Assembly (NCBI GenBank): GCA_050250575.1
Contig: JBFWOJ010000001.1
Coordinates: 62,001-126,000, forward strand
Length of the DNA stretch: 64,000 bases
Source of the DNA: SHVO01 sp050250575
GTDB taxonomy: Bacteria; Pseudomonadota; Alphaproteobacteria; Rhodospirillales; Rhodospirillaceae
Direction of reading: 5' to 3'
In this document: positions 40,458-49,360 of the stretch, piece after piece
Layout: every line of letters starts with the position of its first letter
How positions within the stretch are numbered: position 1 is the stretch's first letter
The notes under the pieces: generated by a model
Database searches by the model: none
Seen by the model: the letters and a program-made list of their open reading frames with translations, nothing else
Told to the model about the DNA's origin: nothing
Position numbers and translations under genes: made by a program

Positions 40458-41605
40458 GGTTCCTTCCCCTCGTCTGGGCGGGGATCTGGCGCAAGCCAGT
40501 GCGGACGTGCCTGACCCTGTTCGCTCTCGCGATGGCGTTCCTGCTGTTCGCGATGCTCCAAGGCATCGGAGTAGGGCTGGACCAACTGCTGGAGCGGTCA
40601 CGCAATGACCGGCTTACGGTCGTGCCGCGCTTCGGCACGCCTCTGCCGATGGCTTACAAAGACCAGATCGCACAAATACCGGGCGTGGTGGCGATTGCGG
40701 GACAGCAAAACTTTAACGGCTACTTCCGCGATCCCAAATTCGTGTTCGGTTTCGGGGCCGGCGGCGAAGAGATGCTCAGGATCGAGACTGAGTTCAAGGT
40801 CTCGCCGGAACAACTGGCCGCGTTCCGCGCCGACCGCCGCAACATGATCATCAGTCCGCGGGTCGCGCGCGACATGCAGATCGCGGTCGGAGATCCTTTC
40901 CCCATTAAGTCGTCTATCGCCAAGATGGATGGAACCACCGACTGGGCCTTTAATGTGGTGGCAATGGTCGACGATCCGCAGATGCCCGGCGCCATCCCCT
41001 TCATCCTGGCGCACTTCGACTACGTGAACGAAGAACGCGCCGAGGGCAAGAACGTCTTCAGCAGTCTGCGCCTGATCGTCGATGACCCGGAACGCGCCGT
41101 CGATGTCGCCAAGGCCATCGACGCCATGTTCATCAATTCCGCCGCCCCGACGCGGACTTTCATCGAGCGCGAGGTCTTCGAGAACGGCAACGCCAACCAG
41201 GCCTGGATACGACTGATGATAATCGGCGTCGTCTCCGCGACCTTGTTCTCCCTTCTTCTCTTGACGAGCAACACAATGATCCAGGCGTTCCGCGAACGCA
41301 CCGCCGAACTCGCCGTGATGAAAACCATCGGTTTTACGGACCGGCATGTCTTCACGGTGTTGGTCGGCGAATCCCTCGCCCAATGCCTGACCGGCGCCGC
41401 CATCGGCCTCGTGATCACGCCGTTGGCGTTGCCCTACGTGAAAGCAGCACAGCCATTCGGCTTCGCCGCCTTCATCCAAGTGCCTGCGGGCCTTGTCGTC
41501 ATCGGACTTGGCATAGCGGTTATCGTCGCGCTGATCAGTTCGGCTGTCCCGGTCGCACGGGCGGCGCGACTGACCATCATCGACGCCCTGGCGACGAGGC
41601 GGTGA
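40454..41605 (+). CDS. FtsX/MacB-type permease A1
   Basis: 383 residues from a GTG overlapping the ATPase stop (GTGA). The N-terminus LPLVWAGIWRKPVRTCLTLF leads into TM1, then a periplasmic domain with LPMAYKDQIAQIPGV and IDAMFINSAAPTRTF, and three C-terminal helices of the FtsX domain, beginning ATLFSLLLLTSNTMIQAFRE with RTAELAVMKTIGF as the cytoplasmic coupling helix. This is the first of three A-type permeases that share the LLPLLWAGLWRKPLRT opening. It overlaps B1 by four bases. Confidence 0.9.
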
Positions 41606-42774
41606 CCGTGAAACTTTTCCGCCAGATCGCCGCCATCACCGCCCTAAATCTCCGGGCCATGCGCGGGCGCCTCGAATCATCCCTGGTAGTGGTCATCGGC
41701 ATGGCGCTGGTCGTCGGTGTCACCGCGGCGATTCTCTCGATCGCCGTCGGCGTAAGCCACACCATGGATCTCGCCAAACGCCCCGGCGAAGTGCTGATCC
41801 TGGGCGAGAACGCCCGGTTCATCCAGCAGAGCAGCCTGAGTCGCGACAAAGTCACTGCAATCCTCGACGCGCCGGGCATCGCCGTTGCCGCCGACGGGAG
41901 GCCTGCCGCTTTCGCTCAGGCGAACGCCAACATCCCGCTGCGGACCAAAGCGGGACGGGAGCGGTTCCTCCCGCTCGTTGCAACGACCGAGCGCTTGTTC
42001 GCCCTAAGGCCGATTTACCGGATCATTGAAGGCCGTCCGTTTCAACCCGGCCTGCGGGAGCTGGTCGTCGGCCAGGGTGCGCGTAATACCTTCGCGGAGT
42101 TGGACATCGGCTCGCAAATTCCCTTGCCCGACGGCCCGTGGACCGTGGTCGGCGTTTTTGCGACGGATGGTGGAGACACTGAATTCGCAGGCGTCGGCGA
42201 TGCGGACACCTTGATGGGCGCCTTCCGCCGCCCGAACTTCAACATCGTTCATGCCACGGTTGATGGCGAGGCCGGCTTCGAGAGGTTGCGCGCCGCCCTC
42301 GACGCCGATCCAACGCTCGATGTCCGCTTATGGACCTCCGAGGAGTATTTCACGGTGCTGCTCGCCGGCCAGGTATCCATTTACGAGGGGATCGCCTATG
42401 GGGTCGGGACGATAATGGCGCTCGGCACGCTCGCGGCCGCCCTTTCGATCATGTATGCCGCCGTGAGCGCACGGTTGGTCGAAATCGCTACTTTGCGCGC
42501 ACTCGGTTTCAGCCCTACCGCCATTGCGACATCCGTCCTCGTAGAAGCGTTGCTGCTCGCAGCGAGCGGGGCGTTGATCGGCGCCGGGGTTGCCTGGGCG
42601 GCACTCAGCGGCCGCCCCGCCGATTTCGGGGGCGCGATGTTCCATATGACGCTTGATTTGAAAGTCGCGTCTGTCGCCGCGCTGATCGCCGTTCTCGTCG
42701 GCAGTCTGGCCGGCCTGTTCCCGGCGATCCGGGCCGCGCGGCTCCCAGTGGTCATGGCGCTGCAGCAGCGATGA
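41602..42774 (+). CDS. FtsX/MacB-type permease B1
   Basis: 390 residues from a GTG that overlaps the A1 stop; a second GTG two codons later is also possible. TM1 follows the opening FRQIAAITALNLRAMRGRLE. The periplasmic domain has the B-type motif EGRPFQPGLRELVVGQGARN and WTVVGVFATDGG, and the C-terminal FtsX helices include ARLVEIATLRALGFSPTAIA as the coupling segment and end RAARLPVVMALQQR. B-type proteins differ from A-type in the whole periplasmic half, so A and B are likely partners in a heterodimer. Confidence 0.9.
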   Translation: MTVKLFRQIAAITALNLRAMRGRLESSLVVVIGMALVVGVTAAILSIAVGVSHTMDLAKRPGEVLILGENARFIQQSSLSRDKVTAILDAPGIAVAADGRPAAFAQANANIPLRTKAGRERFLPLVATTERLFALRPIYRIIEGRPFQPGLRELVVGQGARNTFAELDIGSQIPLPDGPWTVVGVFATDGGDTEFAGVGDADTLMGAFRRPNFNIVHATVDGEAGFERLRAALDADPTLDVRLWTSEEYFTVLLAGQVSIYEGIAYGVGTIMALGTLAAALSIMYAAVSARLVEIATLRALGFSPTAIATSVLVEALLLAASGALIGAGVAWAALSGRPADFGGAMFHMTLDLKVASVAALIAVLVGSLAGLFPAIRAARLPVVMALQQR

Positions 42775-43910
42775 TGAAGCTGCTGCCTCTCCTCTGGGCC
42801 GGCCTGTGGCGCAAACCCTTGCGCACGACATTGACGATGCTCACTCTAATCGTGACCTTCCTTCTGTTCGGCCTGATGCAGGGGATCAACGCCGGATTCG
42901 AGATGTTGCGCGAGGCTTCGCGCCCGGATGGGCTTTACGTCAACTCGCGTTTCGGCCCGCCGCTGCCCATGGCTTACCGTGAGCAGATCGCCGCGCTGCC
43001 GGGCGTGCGGGCGGTCACCGCGCTCGCCTTCCTCGGCGGGCCCGTCAACGGCGATCAGGCCCGGATCCTCGGCGTCGGCATGGCGGACGACGGCTTCTTC
43101 GACTTCTTTCGCTGGATCGACATCTCGCCGGCCCAGATCGAGCAACTGCGGGCCACCCGCAACGGAATCGTCATTGGCGAGAATACGGCCACGCGCCTCG
43201 GCATAAAAGCCGGCGACCGCGTGACCATCAAGTCGCTTCCGACCGTCGACGGTTCAGACTGGACGCTCGACGTTCTGACGGTGGTCGGTCGCAAGGACAT
43301 CAGCGGCTTCGCGGGAATCACCATCGGCAACTACGAATTCTTCAACGAGCAACGCGCCCAGGGCAAAGACCGGGTCAATCAGTTCCTGGTCCTGATGAGC
43401 GACGAAAAGGTCGCCGTGCAGACGGCCAAGGCCATCGACACCCTGTTCGAGAACTCGGCGGCGCCGACCTACACCACAGTGGACCGGGAAAACCTCGAGC
43501 GGCAGCAAGACGACAGCACCACCGACGCAATGGTGAACGCGACGGTACTGGGCTCGCTGTTTGCGCTGCTTCTCATGATTTCGAGCACCATGACGCAGTC
43601 GTTCCGGGAGCGCACGGCCGAATTCGGCGTCCTGAAGGCCATCGGCTTCGGCGACCGGCAGGTGCTGGGGTTGGTGATGGCCGAAGCGATGATCCCGTGC
43701 CTCCTGGGCGCCGTGGTGGGCCTCGGCCTCGCCCGTCTACTGGAGCCTTACACAAAATCGCTGATCTCCGGCCAAGCCACAGCCACGACCGTCTCGTGGG
43801 GCGTGATCGGCGCCGGTCTCGGCGTCGCCGGTCTGGTTGCGGCGATCAGCGCCGCGGGTCCCGCCTGGCGGGCGGGACGCATGGCGGTCGTCGATGCGCT
43901 GGCGAGATAA
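42771..43910 (+). CDS. FtsX/MacB-type permease A2
   Basis: 379 residues, MMKLLPLLWAGLWRKPLRTT at the start, four bases overlapping B1 (ATGA). Periplasmic A-type motifs are PPLPMAYREQIAALPGV and AKAIDTLFENSAAPTYTT; the FtsX coupling segment is FRERTAEFGVLKAIGF. The four-helix layout matches A1 and A3. Nucleotide identity with A3 includes an exact 20-base match at the start of both genes (42807-42826 and 45131-45150). Confidence 0.9.
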   Translation: MMKLLPLLWAGLWRKPLRTTLTMLTLIVTFLLFGLMQGINAGFEMLREASRPDGLYVNSRFGPPLPMAYREQIAALPGVRAVTALAFLGGPVNGDQARILGVGMADDGFFDFFRWIDISPAQIEQLRATRNGIVIGENTATRLGIKAGDRVTIKSLPTVDGSDWTLDVLTVVGRKDISGFAGITIGNYEFFNEQRAQGKDRVNQFLVLMSDEKVAVQTAKAIDTLFENSAAPTYTTVDRENLERQQDDSTTDAMVNATVLGSLFALLLMISSTMTQSFRERTAEFGVLKAIGFGDRQVLGLVMAEAMIPCLLGAVVGLGLARLLEPYTKSLISGQATATTVSWGVIGAGLGVAGLVAAISAAGPAWRAGRMAVVDALAR

Positions 43911-43913
43911 AGC

Positions 43914-45098
43914 ATGAGCACGATCCGACAAATCGCCGCAGTCGCGCGCATGAATACCGCGGCGATGAAAACACGGGCCAGGGATTCGCTCGTGATCGTC
44001 ATCGGCATGGCGGTGCTGGTGGCCGCCGCGCTTTCGATCTACTCCATGGCGGCGGGTCTCACCGAGATGACGCGGAAGACCTCGCCGTCGCCCGACCGCA
44101 TGGCTATTTTCACGGGAGGCGCCGGGGATGGCCCTATCCAGGCAACGAGCCCGGTCCCGCGCGACATCTTCCCCTTGGTGGCGGACATTCCCGGGATCGC
44201 CAAAGGACCGGACGGCAAAGCGCTGATCTCCGGCGTCATCAACGCGCCTTTCCTGACAAGCCGCAAGACAGACGGCGTCGAACGCTACATCAGCGTCTTG
44301 GGGGTCGCCCCGAACATCCTGGACCGGCAGCCTGAGATCAAGATCGTTGAAGGCCGGATGTTCACGCCGGGCTTGCGCGAGATGATCGCCGGCAAGGCGG
44401 CTGCGGCGCGCTATCAGAATACCGCGTTGGGCAGCACGGTCAGGCTCCAGGACGGACCCTGGACGGTCGTCGGGATTTTCGAAGGCGGCGGAAGCCAAGA
44501 TTTCAATTTGTTGACGGACGCCGACACGCTGGCCGCGGCGCTGCGGCGCAACGTCTACAACGTCGTCCTGGCCCGCCTGGAATCCGGCAGCCCGGAAGCG
44601 CAGAACGCGTTCAAGGCCGCCGTCCGGTCCAATCCCGCGCTGAAACTCGATACCGAGTCCGAGTACGACTACCGCGCGCGGCAGGTGAGCAATCCGACGC
44701 GCTTCTACACGCTGCTCGCCTACGGAGTCGGCGCCATCATGGGCCTGGGTACGATCTTCGCCGCCCTGAACTGCATGTACGCGACCGTATCGGCGCGGAT
44801 GAGAGAGATCGCCACACTGCGGGCCATCGGCTTCGGCGCCGCCGCGGTGGCGATATCGGTGCTTCTCGAGGTCCTCATCCTTACGGTGATCGGAGCTGTC
44901 ATAGGCGCCGCCGTGATCTGGGGTTTCCTTGATGGCCGCGAAGAGGTCTTCGGCAGCGTCCTCATCAGCCGCTCCATCACACCGGCAATGATGGCGTCCG
45001 GCATCGGCGCGGCTTTCGCCGTCGGCTTGATCGGAGGCCTCTTCCCCGCCATCCGCGCGGCGCGAATTCCCGTGGCGACGGCGTTGCAGGTGCGATGA
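43914..45098 (+). CDS. FtsX/MacB-type permease B2
   Basis: 394 residues, MSTIRQIAAVARMNTAAMKT at the start, three bases after A2. It contains VEGRMFTPGLREMIAGKAAA and WTVVGIFEGGGS in the periplasmic domain, and ARMREIATLRAIGFGAAAVA at the FtsX coupling position. It ends RAARIPVATALQVR; the last 63 bases are identical to those of B3 although the rest has diverged. It overlaps A3 by four bases. Confidence 0.9.
   Translation: MSTIRQIAAVARMNTAAMKTRARDSLVIVIGMAVLVAAALSIYSMAAGLTEMTRKTSPSPDRMAIFTGGAGDGPIQATSPVPRDIFPLVADIPGIAKGPDGKALISGVINAPFLTSRKTDGVERYISVLGVAPNILDRQPEIKIVEGRMFTPGLREMIAGKAAAARYQNTALGSTVRLQDGPWTVVGIFEGGGSQDFNLLTDADTLAAALRRNVYNVVLARLESGSPEAQNAFKAAVRSNPALKLDTESEYDYRARQVSNPTRFYTLLAYGVGAIMGLGTIFAALNCMYATVSARMREIATLRAIGFGAAAVAISVLLEVLILTVIGAVIGAAVIWGFLDGREEVFGSVLISRSITPAMMASGIGAAFAVGLIGGLFPAIRAARIPVATALQVR
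45036..45098 (+). repeat. 63-bp identical tract, copy 1 (3' end of permease B2)
   Basis: Every base from GGCCTCTTCC to the TGA stop is identical to 47318-47380. The bases on both sides differ. It is a direct repeat 2.3 kb apart inside diverged paralogues. Confidence 0.97.
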
Positions 45099-46222
45099 CG
45101 AAGCTCCTTCCTCTTCTGTGGGCGGGCCTCTGGCGCAAACCCTTGCGCACCTTCTTCACCGTCGGCGCGCTGGTCGCCGCATTCACAGTTCTGGGACTCG
45201 TCAAAGGCGCCGAACGTCAGCTCGACAACATGGCCGAGCTCGGCAAGATGAATAAGATGTGGGTGATGAACGCGACACCAACGCCGATGCCAGTCGCGTA
45301 TGTGCAGCAGATTCAGGAGTTGCCGGGCGTCACCTACGTTCAGGAGCAAAACATAAATCCCGGGTATGTCGGCGAGCCCACCAACCGGATCTTCGTCGGC
45401 GGCTCGGAAGAGCGCGTTTTCGAATTCTTCCCCCACTTCAAACCCGACGAGGTGACGCTGAGCAAATGGCGAAGCACGCGCAACGGCGCCATCATGGTGC
45501 GCCAGATGGCCGAAGGCGCCGGGCTGACGGTGGGCCAGAATTTTCCGTTTACGATCGGCCGTACTGTCGTCGAGATGAACCTGGTTGGCATCATCGACCG
45601 TACGGATCTGCCGCTCAGTGTCTTCTCACTTGGGCATTACGACTTCTTCAATGAGTATCGCCCGGAGGACCGCAAGAATACAGCCGACCAGATCCTGGTG
45701 ATGATCGAAGACCCTGAAAAGGGATACGAGACGGCGCGTGCGATCGACGCGATGTTCACTAACTCGGCGGCGCCGACGCGCACGCAGCTCGACTATGTGC
45801 GGATGGCTTCGCGGGCGGCGAGCTTTGGCGACGTGAAGACCTTCGTGAACCTTGTCGCCGGCGTGACGCTGGCCGCCCTGCTTCTCCTGACGACCAATAC
45901 GATGCTGCAGTCGTTTCGCGAGCGTGTTCCGGAGTTTGCGGTGCTAAAAACGATGGGTTTCAGCGACGCGCACCTTGTCGGCCTTCTGGTTGGCGAAGCC
46001 TTAGTGCAGTTTATGGCCGGCGCAATCGGCGGACTTTTCCTCGCCAGATATGCGAGCAGCTATGTGCGCGAGTTGCCGTGGGCGCCAGGACCGATTTTTG
46101 CGGTGCCGTGGTCGGTTTACGCTGTTGGACTCAGCGCCGCAGTCGTTCTCGCGCTTGCGACCGCCGCCGTTCCGGTGTGGAAGCTTAGCCGGCTCGAGAT
46201 CGCCCAGGCTATGCGTGATTAG
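45095..46222 (+). CDS. FtsX/MacB-type permease A3
   Basis: 375 residues, MTKLLPLLWAGLWRKPLRTF at the start, overlapping B2 (ATGA). A-type periplasmic motifs are TPMPVAYVQQIQELPGV and ARAIDAMFTNSAAPTRTQ; the FtsX segment is FRERVPEFAVLKTMGF. The glycine-rich membrane helices and overall length match A1 and A2. Three bases separate it from B3. Confidence 0.9.
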   Translation: MTKLLPLLWAGLWRKPLRTFFTVGALVAAFTVLGLVKGAERQLDNMAELGKMNKMWVMNATPTPMPVAYVQQIQELPGVTYVQEQNINPGYVGEPTNRIFVGGSEERVFEFFPHFKPDEVTLSKWRSTRNGAIMVRQMAEGAGLTVGQNFPFTIGRTVVEMNLVGIIDRTDLPLSVFSLGHYDFFNEYRPEDRKNTADQILVMIEDPEKGYETARAIDAMFTNSAAPTRTQLDYVRMASRAASFGDVKTFVNLVAGVTLAALLLLTTNTMLQSFRERVPEFAVLKTMGFSDAHLVGLLVGEALVQFMAGAIGGLFLARYASSYVRELPWAPGPIFAVPWSVYAVGLSAAVVLALATAAVPVWKLSRLEIAQAMRD

Positions 46223-46225
46223 ACG

Positions 46226-47380
46226 ATGTTCCGACAGCTCACCGCTCTCACTTACATGAACCTCCTGGCCGCGCGTACGCGGCTCGGCGGATCTCTGGTG
46301 ATCGTGCTCGGCATGGCCGCTGTCGTCGGGGTCACTGTATCCGTGCTGTCGCTTTCGCTCGGACTCATTCACAGTTTCGACACCTACGCGCGCGCCGACC
46401 GCGCCATCGTGCGCTCCCAGAGCTCGGCCGACGAAAACACGAGCCGCCTACCCCGCGAAGCCGCAGTGGCCATCGCGGATACCCCCGGCATAAAAAAAGG
46501 ATCCGGCGGGCGGCCCCTTGCGGCGGCCGAAGCACAGTTCGGCATTCCGGTCGTCTACAAAGCGAGCAAGCTGGAGACCGGCCTCCCGATCCGCGGCACG
46601 ACGGCGCGTCTCCTCGAGTTCCGGCCGGATTTCCGCATGGTCGAGGGCCGGATGTTTACGCCGGGCCTGCGGGAGGTGATCGTCGGCCGCGAGGTCGCGG
46701 AACTCGCCGAAGGCATGGCAATCGGCGGCGAGGTAAAGCTCCCTAACAGCAGTTGGACCATCGTCGGGGTCTACGAGAGCAATGGCTTTGCTGACTGGCT
46801 CATGCTGACGGACGCGGTGACGCTGCTCGACGCGCTGCCGCCCAACAATTTTTCCAGCGTCACGGTGGCTCTGGAGAGCGCAGACGACTTTGAGGCCTTC
46901 AAAGCCGCGCTCGAGAGCAATCCTGTCCTTGATGTGGTTGCCGAGCGGGAGACGGATTACTGGATCCGATTCCACGGGCCGCAGCTTCAATTTTATGACC
47001 TCATCGCCTATGGTCTCGGCGCGATCATGGCTGTGGGCGCGCTCTTTGCCGCATTGAACATCATGTACGCCGCCATCAACGCACGCACACGCGAGATCGC
47101 AACGCTGCGGGCGGTCGGGTTCTCACCGGCGGCGGTGATGACCGCCATCCTTGCAGAGACGGTGGTGCTGGCGGCGCTCGGCGCTGGGATCGGTATTGCT
47201 ATCGCCTGGTTCGCATTCAACGGCCGTGCCTATCAGGCGGCCCACTTCACCTTGGTGGTCGACGGATCGCTGGCGTTGATCGGTGCGAGCGTTGCAGTGG
47301 GCATCGGTCTGCTCGCGGGCCTCTTCCCCGCCATCCGCGCGGCGCGAATTCCCGTGGCGACGGCGTTGCAGGTGCGATGA
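46226..47380 (+). CDS. FtsX/MacB-type permease B3
   Basis: 384 residues, MFRQLTALTYMNLLAARTRL at the start. B-type motifs are VEGRMFTPGLREVIVGREVA and WTIVGVYESNGF; the FtsX coupling segment is ARTREIATLRAVGFSPAAVM. The C-terminus RAARIPVATALQVR is encoded by the 63-bp tract shared with B2. It is the last permease and overlaps the YjbR gene by four bases. Confidence 0.9.
   Translation: MFRQLTALTYMNLLAARTRLGGSLVIVLGMAAVVGVTVSVLSLSLGLIHSFDTYARADRAIVRSQSSADENTSRLPREAAVAIADTPGIKKGSGGRPLAAAEAQFGIPVVYKASKLETGLPIRGTTARLLEFRPDFRMVEGRMFTPGLREVIVGREVAELAEGMAIGGEVKLPNSSWTIVGVYESNGFADWLMLTDAVTLLDALPPNNFSSVTVALESADDFEAFKAALESNPVLDVVAERETDYWIRFHGPQLQFYDLIAYGLGAIMAVGALFAALNIMYAAINARTREIATLRAVGFSPAAVMTAILAETVVLAALGAGIGIAIAWFAFNGRAYQAAHFTLVVDGSLALIGASVAVGIGLLAGLFPAIRAARIPVATALQVR
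47318..47380 (+). repeat. 63-bp identical tract, copy 2 (3' end of permease B3)
   Basis: Identical to 45036-45098 over 63 bases including the stop codon. See copy 1. Confidence 0.97.
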
Positions 47381-47739
47381 TGAAAAAGCCCAAGCCCTTC
47401 GCCCGCCAGCTCCAGCGCGTACGCAAGGTCTGCCTGGCGCTGCCCGACGCGACGGAGAAACTTTCGCATGGTGAGCCGACCTTCTTTGTGAAGAAGGGCG
47501 TGTTCGCCATGTTCTCCAACAATCACCACGGGGATGGTCACGTGGCCGTCCTGCTGCCGGCGGCGCCGGGCCACCAGGAGCTGTTGATCGAAGAGGACCC
47601 ACGAGCCTATTACCGGCCGCCCTATGTCGGCGGCGCGGGATGGATCGGCGTGGAACTGGATCAGGTGTCCACGGAAGAGCTCACGGCCCACATTCGTCAG
47701 GCCTGGTCGCTGATCGTGAACAAAAAGAAGAAGCGATAG
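47377..47739 (+). CDS. MmcQ/YjbR family protein
   Basis: 120 residues. Family marks are QRVRKVCLALPDATEKLSHG, EPTFFVKKGVFAMFSNNHHG, an RAYYRPPYVGGAGWIGVELD segment and a helical end with a Lys/Arg-rich tail. YjbR proteins have a double-wing DNA-binding-like fold and no settled function. The ATG overlaps the stop of permease B3, so it is translated with the transporter operon, perhaps only by position. A second ATG three bases later is possible. Confidence 0.87.
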   Translation: MMKKPKPFARQLQRVRKVCLALPDATEKLSHGEPTFFVKKGVFAMFSNNHHGDGHVAVLLPAAPGHQELLIEEDPRAYYRPPYVGGAGWIGVELDQVSTEELTAHIRQAWSLIVNKKKKR

Positions 47740-47755
47740 CGCCCCAAGCGCCAGC

Positions 47756-47790
47756 GCAAAAAATCAGGGCCGCAACTGTCGTTGCGGCCC
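47756..47790 (-). terminator. Intrinsic terminator for rpmJ (minus strand)
   Basis: Perfect 10-bp stem GGGCCGCAAC/GTTGCGGCCC with a TGTC loop at 47767-47790. Read on the minus strand it is followed by TGATTTTTTG. It may also stop the plus-strand operon. Confidence 0.85.
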
Positions 47791-47825
47791 AGGCTCCCTC
47801 CCCTCGGAAGAACGCTGCTAGCGCG

Positions 47826-47951
47826 TTAGCCCTGGCGCGCCTTGAAACGCGGGTTCTTCTTATTGATGAGATAGATCCGGCCCTTCCGGCGCACGATCTG
47901 GCAGTTCTTGTCGCGCGTCTTGGCCGACTTGAGAGAATTACGGACTTTCAT
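47826..47951 (-). CDS. rpmJ: 50S ribosomal protein L36
   Basis: 41 residues, MKVRNSLKSAKTRDKNCQIV, then RRKGRIYLINKKNPRFKARQ and G. This is the longer 41-residue L36 form common in alphaproteobacteria. Only one Cys is present (KNCQIV), so the zinc-binding C-x-x-C of the classical L36 is missing, as expected for the zinc-free form. A terminator follows 36 bases downstream on its own strand. Confidence 0.95.
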   Translation of the reverse strand: MKVRNSLKSAKTRDKNCQIVRRKGRIYLINKKNPRFKARQG

Positions 47952-48060
47952 CGAACGATCTTTCGCGTTGGGCTTAGGCGGTGCCGTCGCCAAAATGAGG
48001 GCCGTTCTATACTTATTTACGCGGTGGTGCGCAACCCGAAAGACTTGGCCAAAACGCCGG

Positions 48061-48297
48061 CTATTCCCGCACGACCGGGGTCGGAGCATCGTTCGGGAGC
48101 GCGCCCCCGGTGTGCCAGGCGGGCCGGGGCGCCAAGGGATCGCTCCGCGTCCCCGTCGAGCACGCCGCACGGGCCCGGCAGGCGCCCTCGGCCGTACCCG
48201 CCACTGTGTTCCTCAGGATTTCGCGCCATTCCGGGTTCGAGCAGCCGCTCAGGCCAACCAGGATGAGCGCAGCGCCGGCGCGTTGAATGAGTCCCAT
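48061..48297 (-). CDS. Small putative lipoprotein
   Basis: 78 residues, MGLIQRAGAALILVGLSGCS followed by NPEWREILRNTVAGTAEGAC and a Pro/Ala-rich end. LVGLSGC is a usable lipobox, so the protein would be lipidated at Cys19. Two further cysteines follow. CGGGGGTGTGT lies before the ATG at 48297. No family is recognised. It is divergent from the CbiX-like gene, and the Fur-box-like site lies between the two, so both could respond to iron. Confidence 0.55.
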   Translation of the reverse strand: MGLIQRAGAALILVGLSGCSNPEWREILRNTVAGTAEGACRARAACSTGTRSDPLAPRPAWHTGGALPNDAPTPVVRE

Positions 48298-48362
48298 ACA
48301 CACCCCCGAATCCTCGGCGAATTTCCCCCTGGATTGAGACATTGATAGGGCAAGTTTGAGGT

Positions 48363-48381
48363 GATAGTGATAATCATTCGC
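48363..48381 (+). promoter_or_regulatory. Fur box
   Basis: GATAGTGATAATCATTCGC matches the 19-bp Fur consensus GATAATGATAATCATTATC at 16 of 19 positions and keeps the central inverted repeat TGATAATCA. It lies 15 bases before the ATG of the CbiX-like gene, where bound Fur would block transcription or initiation, and 65 bases from the divergent lipoprotein start. Confidence 0.72.
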
Positions 48382-48395
48382 ATATATGAGGTCTG

Positions 48396-49292
48396 ATGAT
48401 GAGGCTCCGCCGATTGTTCAGCATCGCCGCTGTCCTCGTCGCCTTGGCCCCCTCCGCCTTCGCCACGGACGGGATTCTGCTTCTCGCCCACGGAACCCAT
48501 GGCGCCGGCGGCCACGGAGCCGCCGGGCACGAAGGGCACGCCGCGCCCAATCCCTGGAACGCCAATGTGGACGCCGTCGCCGCGGCGCTGGATAAACGCC
48601 ATCCAACCGAGGTTGCCTTCGGCATGGCGGAAGCACCCGCGATCCAGGCGGCCATCACGCGGCTCGAAAGGCGCGGCGTGACGCGCATCGCCGCGGTGCC
48701 GCTCTTCGTCTCCTCGCATAGTCCGATCATCGGCAATACGCGCTACATCCTCGGGCTCGCGGACTCACTGGCCCAGCACACCAGCCTCAAGTCCCTGCCG
48801 CGGGCAAAGATGAAGGCCCGAGCCGCGATGTCGGGCGCGCTGGATGCGCATCCGTTCGTGAGCGAGATCCTGATGGACCGCGCGCGGCAGCTTACCGCCG
48901 ATCCTTCCGAGACCGCGATCGTTCTGATCGCCCATGGGCCCAACGCGGAAGAAGAGAACCGTCTTTGGCTGAAGGAGATGGCGATCCACACCGCCTTCTT
49001 GCGCGACAAGGGCCGCTACGCGGCGGTGGAGCACCTCACCCATCGCAACGACGCCTCGGCGGAGATCAAGGCCAAGGCGCGGGAAGAATTTCGGGCGCGC
49101 GTGCTGCAGAACGGAAAAACAAAGAAGGTGGTCGTCGTTCCGCTCCTGATGTCGGCGGGCGGGATCGAGGGCCAGGTGAAGGACGATCTCGCCGGCCTGA
49201 GCTTCAGGTTCGCCGAGCCCTTGCTGCCGCATCCGAATATCGAGCGGTGGGTGCTCGCCCAGGCGACGGCGTTGTGGAAGGGCATGGAGTGA
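48396..49292 (+). CDS. Periplasmic CbiX/sirohydrochlorin chelatase-like protein
   Basis: 298 residues. A signal peptide (MRLRRLFSIAAVLVALAPSA) is followed by two CbiX-type halves: ILLLAHGTHGAGGHG ... VAAVPLFVSSHSPIIG-like sequence in the first, and IVLIAHGPNAEEENRLWLKE with KKVVVVPLLMSAGGIEGQVK in the second. CbiX and SirB insert Co or Fe into sirohydrochlorin in the cytoplasm; here export and a His-rich loop (His at about 32, 35, 40, 45, 48) suggest metal binding in the periplasm. The Fur box upstream makes an iron-linked role likely. GAGGTCTG precedes the ATG pair. Confidence 0.83.
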   Translation: MMRLRRLFSIAAVLVALAPSAFATDGILLLAHGTHGAGGHGAAGHEGHAAPNPWNANVDAVAAALDKRHPTEVAFGMAEAPAIQAAITRLERRGVTRIAAVPLFVSSHSPIIGNTRYILGLADSLAQHTSLKSLPRAKMKARAAMSGALDAHPFVSEILMDRARQLTADPSETAIVLIAHGPNAEEENRLWLKEMAIHTAFLRDKGRYAAVEHLTHRNDASAEIKAKAREEFRARVLQNGKTKKVVVVPLLMSAGGIEGQVKDDLAGLSFRFAEPLLPHPNIERWVLAQATALWKGME

Positions 49293-49360
49293 GGGGTTAA
49301 GTCGTCAGGCCCGGGCGAGCGGGAAGGCCTTCCTCAGGAGCGGCGCGCTGTGCGCCATGG

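Noticed and set aside
47377..47739. YjbR protein as a working part of the six-permease transporter
   Set aside because: The ATGA overlap couples expression, but YjbR proteins are found in many contexts and nothing in the sequence links it to transport.
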